Origin: Stakelama pacifica
GTDB lineage: Bacteria; Pseudomonadota; Alphaproteobacteria; Sphingomonadales; Sphingomonadaceae
Direction of reading: 5' to 3'
DNA length: 64,000 nucleotides
Assembly (NCBI RefSeq): GCF_004361835.1
Contig: NZ_SNWD01000001.1
Location: forward strand, 496,001 to 560,000
Below, in pieces: positions 55,615 to 64,000 of this stretch. The notes under the pieces were generated by a model that saw only the letters and a list, made by a program, of their open reading frames with translations, did not search any database and was not told the origin of the DNA. How positions within the stretch are numbered: the stretch's first letter is position 1; every line of letters begins with the position of its first letter. The translations under genes were made by a program, and so were the position numbers.

Positions 55615-58011
55615 ATGACCGTGAAGCATCGTTTGGCAAGCTGTATCAGCGTGACTGCAGCAGCGATTGCGCTTGCAGGCTTTGCGCCCGCGCCCGCCGC
55701 CCCCATGCCGACCGCATCGGCGCAGGCCAGCGCCCCGACGCCGCTGTACAAGGACGCCGACGCTCCCATCGCCGCGAGGGTCGACGACCTTTTGCAGCGG
55801 ATGACGTTGGAAGAAAAAGTCGCTCAGCTTGAGGTGATCTGGACGAACAAGGACAAGGTCTTTGACGACAATCTGCAGTTCGTGCCGGCGAAAATGGCGA
55901 AGACCTATCCCAACGGGATCGGCGGCGTCGCGCGTCCTTCCGACGCGCACGGTCCGATTTCGCCGCGCGTCGAGCCGGGACGCAATGCCGCCGATACGGT
56001 GAAGCTGGTCAATGCCATTCAGCGCTGGTCGATGGAGAAGACCCGGCTCGGCATTCCGGTGCTGTTTCATGAGGAAGGGCTGCACGGCTATGCCGCGCCC
56101 GGCACGACCAGCTTTCCTCAGGCGATCGCGCTGGCGTCCTCGTTCGATCCCGATCTGGTCCGGCGCATCAATGCGGTTACCGCGCGCGAAATCCGCGCAC
56201 GCGGCGTTACGCAGGCGCTGAGCCCGGTCGTCGATATTGCGCGCGATCCGCGGTGGGGCCGGATCGAGGAGACCTTTGGCGAGGATCCCTATCTGGTCGG
56301 CGAGATGGGCGTCGCCGCGGTCGAGGGGCTGCAGGGCCCCGGCCATGCGCGCGTCCTGCAACCCGGCAAGGTGTTCGCCACGCTGAAACATCTCACCGGC
56401 CATGGTCAGCCCGAAAGCGGCGAGAATATCGGCCCCGCCCCGATCGCCGAGCGCGAGCTTCGCACCTATTTCTTCCCGCCCTTCGAACAGGTGGTGAAGC
56501 GCACCGGCATCGAGGCCGTCATGCCCTCGTACAACGAAATCGACGGCGTCCCCAGCCATGCCAATAAATGGCTGCTGACCGATATATTGCGCGGCGAATG
56601 GGGCTTTCAGGGTGTCGTCGTCTCCGACTATTCGGCGATCGACCAGCTGAGAGATATTCACCATGTCGCCGGGTCGCTGGAAGAGGCTGCCCGGATCGCG
56701 CTCGATGCAGGCGTGGATATGGACCTGCCCGACGGCATTTCCTTCGAAACGCTGACCAGCCAGGTACGCGCGGGCAAGGTCAGCCAAGCGCAGATCGACC
56801 GTGCTGTGCGCTATGTGCTCGACATGAAATTCCGCTCGGGCCTGTTCGAACATCCTTATGCCGACGCGGCCAAAGCGCAGGCGGCGAGCGAAACACCCGA
56901 GGCCAAAGCGCTGGCGGTGGAGGCCGCGAAAAAGGCGATCGTTCTTTTGAAGAATGACGGCACGCTGCCGCTGAAGGCGCAAGGCACGATCGCGGTGATC
57001 GGACCCAATGCGGCCAAGGCGCATCTGGGTGGCTATTATGGTGAACCCACCAGCACCGTATCGCTGCTCGACGGGGTAAAGGCCTATGTCGGCAACCGCG
57101 CCAAGATTGTCTATTCCGAGGGCGTTCAGATCACCAAAGATGACGACTGGTGGGCGGACAAGGTCGAGCTTGCCGACCCGGCCGAAAACCGTCGCCGCAT
57201 CGCTCAGGCGGTCGAGGTCGCCAAAACCGCGGACACGATCATCCTCAATATCGGCGGCAACGAACAGACGAGCCGCGAAGGATGGGCGAAGGAACATATC
57301 GGCGACCGCGCCAGCCTCGACATGGTCGGTCAGCAGCAGGAGCTCTTTGACGCGCTGAAGGCGCTGGGCAAGCCGATCGTGGTCGTGCTGACCAATGGCC
57401 GCCCGCTTTCCACCGTGAAGGTTGCGGACGAAGCCAATGCGCTGGTCGAAAGCTGGTATTTAGGTCAAGCAACCGGTACCGGCCTTGCCTCGATGCTGTT
57501 CGGTGAGACCAATCCGGGCGGCAAGCTGCCCGTCACCATCCCGCGCACAGTGGGCCAGATTCCGATCTATTATAATTACAAGCCGAGCGCGCATCGCGGC
57601 TATTTGTTCACCGATGCCGACCCGCTCTTCCCGTTCGGATGGGGGCTCAGCTACTCTACCTTCTCGCTTTCGAAACCCCGTCTCTCACAGGCGAGCATCG
57701 GTACGGAGGGGACCGTCACCGTCTCGGTCGACATAACCAATAGCGGCAAGCGGGCCGGCGACGAGGTCGTGCAGCTTTATATCCGCGACAAGGAAAGTTC
57801 AGTGACCCAGCCGGTAAAGGCGCTCAAGGGCTTCCAACGCGTCACCCTGAATGCCGGCGAGCGGAGAACGGTGAACTTCACACTCACTCCTGAAGCATTG
57901 TCGCTGTGGAATATCGACATGAAGCGCGTGGTCGAACCGGGCGAGTTCGAGATTATGACCGGGACCAATTCGGTCGACCTGCAATCGACCACGCTCACCG
58001 TCACCGGATAA
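55615..58011 (+). CDS. GH3 beta-xylosidase/beta-glucosidase, secreted
   Basis: The 798-residue protein has a signal peptide (VTAAAIALAGFAPAPAA), the catalytic GH3 domain (SPVVDIARDPRWGRIEETFG, KHLTGHGQPESG), nucleophile Asp in VVVSDYSAIDQL at about residue 338, the second domain (KAIVLLKNDGTLPL) and an Fn3-like end. It is a paralogue of the GH3 at 23836. Position between the xylose regulator and xylA, and the perfect operator, favour beta-xylosidase. GGGAGAGGG serves the ATG at 55615. Confidence 0.93.
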   Translation: MTVKHRLASCISVTAAAIALAGFAPAPAAPMPTASAQASAPTPLYKDADAPIAARVDDLLQRMTLEEKVAQLEVIWTNKDKVFDDNLQFVPAKMAKTYPNGIGGVARPSDAHGPISPRVEPGRNAADTVKLVNAIQRWSMEKTRLGIPVLFHEEGLHGYAAPGTTSFPQAIALASSFDPDLVRRINAVTAREIRARGVTQALSPVVDIARDPRWGRIEETFGEDPYLVGEMGVAAVEGLQGPGHARVLQPGKVFATLKHLTGHGQPESGENIGPAPIAERELRTYFFPPFEQVVKRTGIEAVMPSYNEIDGVPSHANKWLLTDILRGEWGFQGVVVSDYSAIDQLRDIHHVAGSLEEAARIALDAGVDMDLPDGISFETLTSQVRAGKVSQAQIDRAVRYVLDMKFRSGLFEHPYADAAKAQAASETPEAKALAVEAAKKAIVLLKNDGTLPLKAQGTIAVIGPNAAKAHLGGYYGEPTSTVSLLDGVKAYVGNRAKIVYSEGVQITKDDDWWADKVELADPAENRRRIAQAVEVAKTADTIILNIGGNEQTSREGWAKEHIGDRASLDMVGQQQELFDALKALGKPIVVVLTNGRPLSTVKVADEANALVESWYLGQATGTGLASMLFGETNPGGKLPVTIPRTVGQIPIYYNYKPSAHRGYLFTDADPLFPFGWGLSYSTFSLSKPRLSQASIGTEGTVTVSVDITNSGKRAGDEVVQLYIRDKESSVTQPVKALKGFQRVTLNAGERRTVNFTLTPEALSLWNIDMKRVVEPGEFEIMTGTNSVDLQSTTLTVTG

Positions 58012-58031
58012 TTGCCGATAGCGTTCGGTGC

Positions 58032-58062
58032 GCCGTTCCATTAGTCTGACTAATAGAACGGC
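58032..58062. promoter_or_regulatory. palindrome between GH3 and xylA
   Basis: GCCGTTC-C-ATTAGT-CTG-ACTAAT-A-GAACGGC forms a long hairpin with one mismatch; its core ATTAGTCTGACTAAT is a 7+1+7 palindrome. It may be a weak terminator of the GH3 gene (no T run) or an operator for a second factor acting on xylA. Confidence 0.45.
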
Positions 58063-58100
58063 AAGCGGTTGAACGCGGCCGCGCACCTCTTACCTAGCCC

Positions 58101-58114
58101 CGCGAGCGCTAACA
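58101..58114. promoter_or_regulatory. LacI-type operator upstream of xylA
   Basis: CGCGAGCGCTAACA matches the TGATAGCGCTAACA variant at 11 of 14 positions, right half exact. It ends 18 bases before the xylA start, the same spacing as the site before xylX. Confidence 0.5.
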
Positions 58115-58132
58115 CAAAGGGAGACCAGCATT

Positions 58133-59698
58133 ATGGACGGAAGCTTTCTGATCGGATCGAAAAGCGAAACCGCGAACGACACGTTCCGGGCAATGAACCC
58201 GGCAACCGACAAGGCGCTGGACACCGATTTCGCGATCTCCACCACAGATCATGTCGCCGAAGCCTGCAAACTTGCCGACGCAGCGTTCGACAGTTTCCGT
58301 GAACTGGACCCCGAGGAGCGCGCGAAGTTCCTTGAGGCGGTCGCGGAAGAGATCGAAGCCACCGAAGGGCTGGTCGAACGCGCCATGGCCGAAAGCGGCC
58401 TCCCCGAAGCCCGGTTGACGGGCGAGCGCGGGCGGACCTGCGGCCAGCTTCGCCTGTTCGCAAAGCTGCTGCGTCAGGGGCGCTGGGAAAATGTCGTCGT
58501 CGACAATGCGATGCCCGATCGTCAGCCGCTGCCGCGCGCAGACCTGCGCCAGCGTCGTATCGCGGTCGGTCCGGTCGCGGTGTTCGGCGCGTCGAACTTC
58601 CCGCTCGCTTTCTCGGTCGCCGGCGGCGACACCGCATCGGCCTTCGCCGCCGGTTGCCCGGTGGTGTGCAAGGGCCATCCTGCCCATCCCGGTACGTCGG
58701 TGCTGGTCGGCAAGGCGATCCAGAAGGCAGTTCAGAAATGCGGCCTGCACGAAGGCGTGTTCTCGCTGATTCAGGGACCTGCCAATGAGCTGGGCCAGGC
58801 ACTGGTCGAAGATCCGCGGATCAAGGCGGTCGGCTTTACCGGTTCGCGCGGCGGCGGGCTTGCGCTGATGAAGCTCGCCCAGTCGCGGCCTGAGCCGATC
58901 CCGGTCTATGCCGAAATGTCGGCGGTGAACCCGGTCCTGCTCTTCCCCGAAGCGCTGAAGGCGCGCGGCGAGGCGCTGGGCAAGGCCTATGTCGGTTCGC
59001 TCACCATGGGATCGGGCCAGTTCTGCACCAACCCGGGCGTCGTGCTCGCCGTCGACGGTCCCGATCTCGACGCGTTCGCGCAGACCGCTGCCGATGCGCT
59101 TGCCGAAGCACAGCCGCAGGTCATGCTGACCAGCGCGATCCATGCCAATTACGACAAGGGCGTCGAGATGCTGTCCAGCCAGTCGGATGTAGACACGCTC
59201 GCGCGCGGTGCCGAAGGGTCGGGATGCAATCGCGGCCGTGCGGCACTGTTCGCGGCGAGCGGCAAGACCTTCCTTGCCAATCCGAAGCTTGCCGAGGAAG
59301 TGTTCGGCGCTGCGTCGATCATCGTCAAATGCGCCGACATGGCCGAACTGCGTCAGGTGCTGGACCAGATGGAGGGGCAGCTCACCATCACGTTCCAGAT
59401 GGATGACGGCGATGCCGAAGCAGCCAAGGCAGTCCTGCCCATCGCCGAGCGCAAGGCTGGTCGTATTCTCGCCAACGGCTGGCCCACGGGCGTCGAGGTT
59501 TCCTATGCCATGGTGCATGGCGGACCGTTCCCGGCAACCTCCGATCCGCGCAGCACGTCGGTCGGCACAGCGGCGATCGAACGCTATCTGCGCCCGGTCT
59601 GCTATCAGGATCTGCCCGAATCGATCCTGCCCAAGGCAGTGAAGCGCGGCAATCCGCTCGGCCTGCCGCGTATCGTCGACGGCGAAGTCGAAGCCTGA
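58133..59698 (+). CDS. xylA: 2-oxoglutarate semialdehyde dehydrogenase
   Basis: The 521-residue aldehyde dehydrogenase has the catalytic Cys at about residue 298 in GSGQFCTNPGVV, the Glu in YAEMSAVNPVLLFPEA and the cofactor region VFGASNFPLAFSVAGGD. This ALDH subgroup acts on 2-oxoglutarate semialdehyde, the last Weimberg step, giving 2-oxoglutarate for the TCA cycle. The symbol follows Caulobacter; it is not the xylose isomerase of other bacteria. GGGAG precedes the start. Confidence 0.93.
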   Translation: MDGSFLIGSKSETANDTFRAMNPATDKALDTDFAISTTDHVAEACKLADAAFDSFRELDPEERAKFLEAVAEEIEATEGLVERAMAESGLPEARLTGERGRTCGQLRLFAKLLRQGRWENVVVDNAMPDRQPLPRADLRQRRIAVGPVAVFGASNFPLAFSVAGGDTASAFAAGCPVVCKGHPAHPGTSVLVGKAIQKAVQKCGLHEGVFSLIQGPANELGQALVEDPRIKAVGFTGSRGGGLALMKLAQSRPEPIPVYAEMSAVNPVLLFPEALKARGEALGKAYVGSLTMGSGQFCTNPGVVLAVDGPDLDAFAQTAADALAEAQPQVMLTSAIHANYDKGVEMLSSQSDVDTLARGAEGSGCNRGRAALFAASGKTFLANPKLAEEVFGAASIIVKCADMAELRQVLDQMEGQLTITFQMDDGDAEAAKAVLPIAERKAGRILANGWPTGVEVSYAMVHGGPFPATSDPRSTSVGTAAIERYLRPVCYQDLPESILPKAVKRGNPLGLPRIVDGEVEA

Positions 59699-59726
59699 TC
59701 AAAAACACAACCAGAGGGGCCAGTCT

Positions 59727-61874
59727 ATGCGTTTTTTCACCATGCTGGCCCTGATGGTTGCAGCTTGTAGCGCCGCTCCGGCAGCGCAGGCGGAGGACGG
59801 CTATCGCCTCTGGCTTCGCTACGAACCGGTCGGCGCGGAACTGAAAACGGACTATGTCGCCGCCGCCACGCAATTGGTGCCCGGCGGCGATAGCGCGACG
59901 ATCCGGGCCGCGAGCGATGAATTCGCGCGCGGCCTTTCGTCGATGCTGGGCAGCGCGCCCGCTATTGCGCCACGGGTGAGCCGGGACGGCGCGATCCTGT
60001 ACGGAACCCCCGCAACCTCGCCCGCTATCGCTGCGCTCAAGCTACCGCTTTCGAACCTCGGCAAGGAAGGATTTCTGATCCGTTCGGTTCCGGTGAACGG
60101 TCATCGCGCCACGGTGATCGCCGCGAATGAAGATGTCGGTGTGCTGTACGGGGTCTTCCACCTCCTCGAACGCATGGAACGGCACGAGCCGATCGCTGCG
60201 CTCGACATCGCCGAAAAGCCGAAACTGAACCTGCGCCTGCTCAACCATTGGGACAATCTCGATGGTCATGTCGAGCGCGGCTATTCGGGCGAGTCGATCT
60301 GGGACTGGTTCACGCTGCCCGAATGGAAGAAACCGCGTTACACCGATTATGCGCGCGCCGATGCCTCGATCGGGATCAACGGCACGGTGCTCAACAATGT
60401 GAATGCCAGCCCGGACATTCTCCAGACGCGTTACCTCGAAAAGGTTGCGACGCTCGCCGATATCTTCCGGCCTTATGGTATCAAGGTCTATCTCTCGGCC
60501 AATTTTGGTTCGCCCGTCGCGCTGAAAGAACTCGACACCGCTGACCCGCTCGATCCGCGGGTGCAGCAATGGTGGCAGGCCAAAGCCGATGAAATCTATC
60601 GCCTGATTCCTGATTTCGGCGGCTTTCTGGTCAAGGCCAATTCCGAAGGCCAGCCCGGCCCGCAGGACTATCATCGCAGCCATGCCGAGGGTGCGAACAT
60701 GCTCGCCGCCGCGCTGAAGCCGCATCACGGTATCGTGATGTGGCGCGCCTTCGTCTATTCCGCCGAGGACGATACCGACCGCGCGCGGCAGGCCTATGCC
60801 GAGTTCAAACCGCTCGACGGCAAATTCGCTGACAATGTCGTGGTTCAGGTGAAGAACGGCCCGATTGATTTTCAGCCGCGCGAACCCTTTCATCCGCTGT
60901 TCGGCGCAATGCCCGAAACGCCGCTAATGATGGAAGTGCAGATCACCAAGGAATATCTCGGCTTTAACACCCATCTCGCTTATCTGGGTACGATGTGGGC
61001 CGAGGCGCTGGACGCCTATACCGGCTACCCTGCCCCCGATAACAGTGTTGCGGGCGTGCTGGAGGATGGCAAGGGCACCGGGCTGACCGGCATGGCGGGC
61101 GTTGCCAATGTCGGCAGCGATCGCAACTGGTCGGGTTCTGAATTCGATCAGGCGAACTGGTACGCATTCGGCCGCTTTGCCTGGAACCCCTCTGCCGATC
61201 CGGAGGCGATCGCGCGCGATTGGACTCGCATGACCTGGGGCAATGATCCGAAGCTGGTCGAGACGGTGACGGCGATGATGATGCGCTCACGCGAGGCGGT
61301 GGTCGATTATATGACGCCGCTCGGCCTGACCCATCAGATGGCGACCGGACATCATCACGGGCCGGGTCCGTGGATTTCCGACCTTGCCCGTCCCGAATGG
61401 AACCCGGCTTATTATAATCGCGCCGACAGCAACGGCATCGGGTTCGACCGGTCCGAAAGCGGCACCGATGCGGTCGCCGATTATGCCCCCGAGGTTGGCC
61501 GACAGGTCAATTCGATCACCACGACGCCGGAGATGTTCCTGCTCTGGTTCCACCATCTGCCCTGGGATTATAAACTACGCTCCGGCGACACCTTATGGGA
61601 CGGACTGGTCAAAAGTTATGATCGCGGGGTCGATGCGGTGGCAGGATTGCAGCGCGACTGGGCGAGCCTGAAGCCGCTGATCGATACCCAGCGCTTCGAT
61701 GAGGAAACGGCGTTCCTCGCCATCCAGCATAAGGATGCGAAATGGTGGCGCGACGCCTCGATCGCCTATTTCCAGAGCAAGTCGAACCGCCCGCTTCCCG
61801 CCGGCCATGCTGAGCCGCCGCATGACCTTGAATATTACAAGGCGATCCGTACGCCCTATGCGCCGGGGCAGTAA
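59727..61874 (+). CDS. aguA: GH67 alpha-glucuronidase, secreted
   Basis: The 715-residue protein has a signal peptide (ending PAAQA), an N-terminal sandwich domain, a TIM barrel with the general-acid Glu in GFLVKANSEGQPGPQ, and the C-terminal helical domain. It removes 4-O-methyl-glucuronic acid from the non-reducing end of xylo-oligosaccharides. Released glucuronate would feed uxaC-uxuB. It follows xylA by 28 bases with AGAGGGG as ribosome site and is probably co-transcribed from the xylA promoter. Confidence 0.94.
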   Translation: MRFFTMLALMVAACSAAPAAQAEDGYRLWLRYEPVGAELKTDYVAAATQLVPGGDSATIRAASDEFARGLSSMLGSAPAIAPRVSRDGAILYGTPATSPAIAALKLPLSNLGKEGFLIRSVPVNGHRATVIAANEDVGVLYGVFHLLERMERHEPIAALDIAEKPKLNLRLLNHWDNLDGHVERGYSGESIWDWFTLPEWKKPRYTDYARADASIGINGTVLNNVNASPDILQTRYLEKVATLADIFRPYGIKVYLSANFGSPVALKELDTADPLDPRVQQWWQAKADEIYRLIPDFGGFLVKANSEGQPGPQDYHRSHAEGANMLAAALKPHHGIVMWRAFVYSAEDDTDRARQAYAEFKPLDGKFADNVVVQVKNGPIDFQPREPFHPLFGAMPETPLMMEVQITKEYLGFNTHLAYLGTMWAEALDAYTGYPAPDNSVAGVLEDGKGTGLTGMAGVANVGSDRNWSGSEFDQANWYAFGRFAWNPSADPEAIARDWTRMTWGNDPKLVETVTAMMMRSREAVVDYMTPLGLTHQMATGHHHGPGPWISDLARPEWNPAYYNRADSNGIGFDRSESGTDAVADYAPEVGRQVNSITTTPEMFLLWFHHLPWDYKLRSGDTLWDGLVKSYDRGVDAVAGLQRDWASLKPLIDTQRFDEETAFLAIQHKDAKWWRDASIAYFQSKSNRPLPAGHAEPPHDLEYYKAIRTPYAPGQ

Positions 61875-61900
61875 CACCGGGGGGCTGATCGGAGCCGCGA

Positions 61901-61990
61901 CGTCATTGCGAACCCGCAGCGCGGGTGAAGCAATCCAGAGTGCCGCGCGCGGCACTGGATTGCTTCAGCCCTTCGGGGCTCGCAATGACT
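61901..61990. repeat. long imperfect palindromic repeat
   Basis: GTCATTGCGA (61902-61911) pairs with TCGCAATGAC (61980-61989); inside, GAAGCAATCCAG pairs with TGGATTGCTTC and GTGCCGCG with CGCGGCAC. It is a nested palindrome of about 90 bases of the kind dispersed in many alphaproteobacterial genomes between convergent genes. Only one copy is in the window. Confidence 0.65.
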
Positions 61991-62013
61991 TTGGGAGGGT
62001 CGAAATCCCGCAG

Positions 62014-63498
62014 CTACCGGCCGTTGCAATAGCGGTCGAGAAACGCCTGATGCGTGGGCATCGCGCCCACCGCATCGGCGATATTGGAACGCATCGATTC
62101 CAGCGCTGCCTTCAACCGGTCGGGCGGCATGATCTTGCCCATATGGTGATAGCCCTGAGGCTCCAGACCTTGGCCGAGCATCACCTGTAGCCAGGAATCG
62201 ACGCGGAACAGTTCGTCCGACGCCTGAAATGCCTGTGCCGATTCACGAAACAGCGCAATCCGACGCGCCAGCGAATCCGGTATCGCCATGGTGCGGCGGC
62301 TTTTCCAGAATTCGGAATCTCCGCGTTGTGTCAGATGATAATGCAGAATGATGAAGTCGCGCACCCCTTCAATCTCTCGCTCCGCAAGGTCGTTATAGCG
62401 GTCGCGCAGCGCATCGCTGACACCCCCAAAGGGGAATAGCTGCATCAGCCGGGTGACGCCGATCATGATCAGGTGGATGCTCGTCGATTCCAGCGGCTCG
62501 ACAAAGCCGCTCGACAGGCCGAGCGCGATGCAATTGGCGTTCCACGCCTTGCGGCGCTGGCCGGTGCGATAGCGGATCAGCCGGGGATCGGTGCGCCGAT
62601 CGCCCTCTATGCCGGCGATCAGCGCGTCGTGCGCCGCATCGTCGCTCAGATGCGCACTGCTATAGACCAGCCCGTTGCCGATCCGATGTTGCAGCGGAAT
62701 GCGCCAGCGCCAGCCCGCCTCATGCGCGATTGCGCGCGTATAGGGGACCGCCGGGCCGGTCGCTTCGGTCTGCACGGCGAGCGCGCGATCGGTGGGCAAC
62801 CAGTGGCTCCAGTCGTCGAACCCGGTTTCCAGCGCTTCCTCGATCAGCAGCGCCCGGAATCCGGTGCAATCGACGAACAGATCGCCCGCGACCCGCTCAC
62901 CGCTCTCCAGCACCAGCGCGGTCAGGTCGCCGCTCTGACCGTCGCGCTCGACCCGCGCGATCCGCCCTTCCTTACGCACCGCGCCGCTGCTCTCGGCGAT
63001 GGCGCGCAGAAAACGGGCATAGCCGGTCGCGTCGAGATGATAGGCATAGCTGATCGCGCTTTGATCGCCGGTGGCGAACCGCCGCGCCTCCGCCGCCTCA
63101 TGCTCCAGACTATAGGCCCCGATCGGTTCCGCGAACCCCGCTTCGCGCGCCTGAAGCCAAAAATGCTGGAAGCCGCCCATCCAGGTGCCATGGCCGACCT
63201 CGCCAAAGCTGTGGATATAGCGGTCGCCGACCTGCCCCCAATTTTCGAACGCGATACCCAGTTTGAAGGTCGCGCTGGTCGCGCGCAGAAATTCGCGCTC
63301 GTCGATGCCCAGAAGCTGGTGGAATGTGCGGATCGTCGGGATCGTCGCTTCGCCGACGCCGACCGTGCCGATCGCATCCGATTCGACCAGCACGACCTCG
63401 ATCAGCGCGCCCAGCTGCCGGGACAGCGCCGCCGCCGCGCACCACCCGGCGGTACCGCCGCCCGCGATCACTACCCGCTTCACCCGCTGCTCAACCAT
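62014..63498 (-). CDS. flavin-dependent tryptophan halogenase-family protein
   Basis: The 494-residue protein has the FAD motif GGGTAGW at residue 13, VGEATIPTIR, a lysine in ATFKLGIAFENW that aligns with the catalytic lysine region, and the halogenase signature WRWRIP at about residue 264. GLSSGFVEPLESTSIHLI is also typical. Halogenation of indole-like compounds is the known chemistry, yet sphingomonads and Xanthomonas carry many such genes beside TonB receptors and cupins in sugar loci, where the substrate is unknown. Confidence 0.9.
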   Translation of the reverse strand: MVEQRVKRVVIAGGGTAGWCAAAALSRQLGALIEVVLVESDAIGTVGVGEATIPTIRTFHQLLGIDEREFLRATSATFKLGIAFENWGQVGDRYIHSFGEVGHGTWMGGFQHFWLQAREAGFAEPIGAYSLEHEAAEARRFATGDQSAISYAYHLDATGYARFLRAIAESSGAVRKEGRIARVERDGQSGDLTALVLESGERVAGDLFVDCTGFRALLIEEALETGFDDWSHWLPTDRALAVQTEATGPAVPYTRAIAHEAGWRWRIPLQHRIGNGLVYSSAHLSDDAAHDALIAGIEGDRRTDPRLIRYRTGQRRKAWNANCIALGLSSGFVEPLESTSIHLIMIGVTRLMQLFPFGGVSDALRDRYNDLAEREIEGVRDFIILHYHLTQRGDSEFWKSRRTMAIPDSLARRIALFRESAQAFQASDELFRVDSWLQVMLGQGLEPQGYHHMGKIMPPDRLKAALESMRSNIADAVGAMPTHQAFLDRYCNGR

Positions 63499-63514
63499 CC
63501 TGCCCCCTTAGACT

Positions 63515-64000
63515 TTAGCGATTAAGGCGATGGAGCAATTGGCCGCGCAGACGCCGCGCCCCCATCGCGTCGAGCGTACCCAGCGGGCCGCGCGCGCCCT
63601 CCGGCAGGTGCGCCCCCGCTCGCGCGGCATCGCCGAACACATAATATTCGAACAATGCGCGCCATCCCTGCTTCTCCCCCTCGGGCCGGTCGCGCAGGCT
63701 CAGCAAACCGTGGAGCAGCGTGTTCATCGGGCTGTCCATGAAGGCGGGCGCATCGTTCCACCAATAGTTCATCAGGATGTTGAACGGTGCCAGCGCCTCG
63801 ACCTGATGCCACCAGAGCGCCGGAAAGAAGATCGCGTCGCCCGGTTCCAGCTCGGCGACTTCGCCCGCATCCGCTGCTTCGGCAAAGCCAGGGTAACGAT
63901 CGAGGTCGGGCGCGTCGAAATCGACCATGCTGATCACCTGCCCGCCCGGTGTCGGCTCGAGCGGGCCGGGATAGAGGTTAGCGACCTGATCGGGCGGGAA
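63515..64000 (-). CDS. cupin-like (JmjC-type) protein, N-terminal part outside the window
   Basis: About 161 C-terminal residues are visible; the frame stays open to the right edge. LYPGPLEPTPGG, LEPGDAIFFPALWWHQVEAL and INILMNYWW-like FNILMNYWW are typical of the Cupin_8 family, which includes iron and 2-oxoglutarate dependent hydroxylases. The His in WWHQV is a metal-ligand candidate. It lies 16 bases upstream of the halogenase on the same strand, a recurrent pair in this lineage. Confidence 0.85.
   Translation of the reverse strand, partial: FPPDQVANLYPGPLEPTPGGQVISMVDFDAPDLDRYPGFAEAADAGEVAELEPGDAIFFPALWWHQVEALAPFNILMNYWWNDAPAFMDSPMNTLLHGLLSLRDRPEGEKQGWRALFEYYVFGDAARAGAHLPEGARGPLGTLDAMGARRLRGQLLHRLNR

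Noticed and set aside
58017..58030. CGATAGCGTTCGGT after the GH3 stop, a left half of the LacI-type site
   Set aside because: Only 9 of 14 positions match and a better site lies closer to xylA at 58101.
1..64000. CRISPR arrays, insertion sequences, phage genes or rRNA operons
   Set aside because: I saw no regularly spaced repeats, transposase, integrase or rRNA sequence; the tRNA fragment and the 90-base palindrome are the only repeat-like elements.

Overview
The window looks like a chromosomal segment of a sphingomonad-type alphaproteobacterium (Sphingomonas or a close relative). The inference rests on high GC coding sequence, dense translationally coupled operons, Tat-exported sugar enzymes, a Caulobacter-type Weimberg xylose pathway, RegB/RegA redox regulation and a halogenase/cupin pair. 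No taxonomic marker gene is present, so this is not proof.

Layout. (1) 1-10980, plus strand: one run of at least twelve overlapping genes encoding Alternative Complex III (actA-actF, actA cut by the window edge), a small membrane protein, a SCO copper chaperone and an A2-type caa3 cytochrome c oxidase. Together they form a quinol-to-oxygen branch that needs no bc1 complex. (2) 10981-11549: a gene-poor, AT-richer gap holding the 3' half of a tRNA-Lys(CTT), a likely integration scar. (3) 11550-15000, minus strand: a Cds1-like PLP enzyme, L-serine dehydratase and a DeoR-family regulator. (4) 15142-21251, plus strand: TonB receptor, Tat-exported phospholipase C, dicarboxylate transporter. (5) 21269-23692: a large secreted protein of unknown function. 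(6) 23836-36447: sugar region with two GH3 glycosidases, a Tat-exported aldose oxidoreductase, a GntP permease, an exported lactonase, KDG kinase, UxaC and UxuB. (7) 36656-37978: an MHS-type transporter. (8) 38140-44837: bo3 quinol oxidase (cyoABCD), SURF1 and a RegB/RegA redox pair in one operon. (9) 44942-61874: glucuronoxylan and xylose locus with an SGNH esterase, xylX-xylB-xylC-transporter, GH43 with xylD, a LacI-type regulator, GH3, xylA and GH67 alpha-glucuronidase. (10) 62014-64000, minus strand: flavin-dependent halogenase and a truncated cupin.

How it works together. GH67, GH43, GH3 and the SGNH esterase (a candidate acetylxylan esterase) would strip xylo-oligosaccharides. Xylose goes through XylB, XylC, XylD, XylX and XylA to 2-oxoglutarate. 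Glucuronate goes through UxaC and UxuB to mannonate and, after a dehydratase not encoded here, through KdgK. Eight 14-bp palindromes related to TGATAGCGCTATCA lie upstream of the xylan, xylose and glucuronate units and of the GH3/aldose-oxidoreductase divergent promoter. They suggest that one LacI-type repressor, encoded at 54339-55415, ties these dispersed operons into a single regulon.
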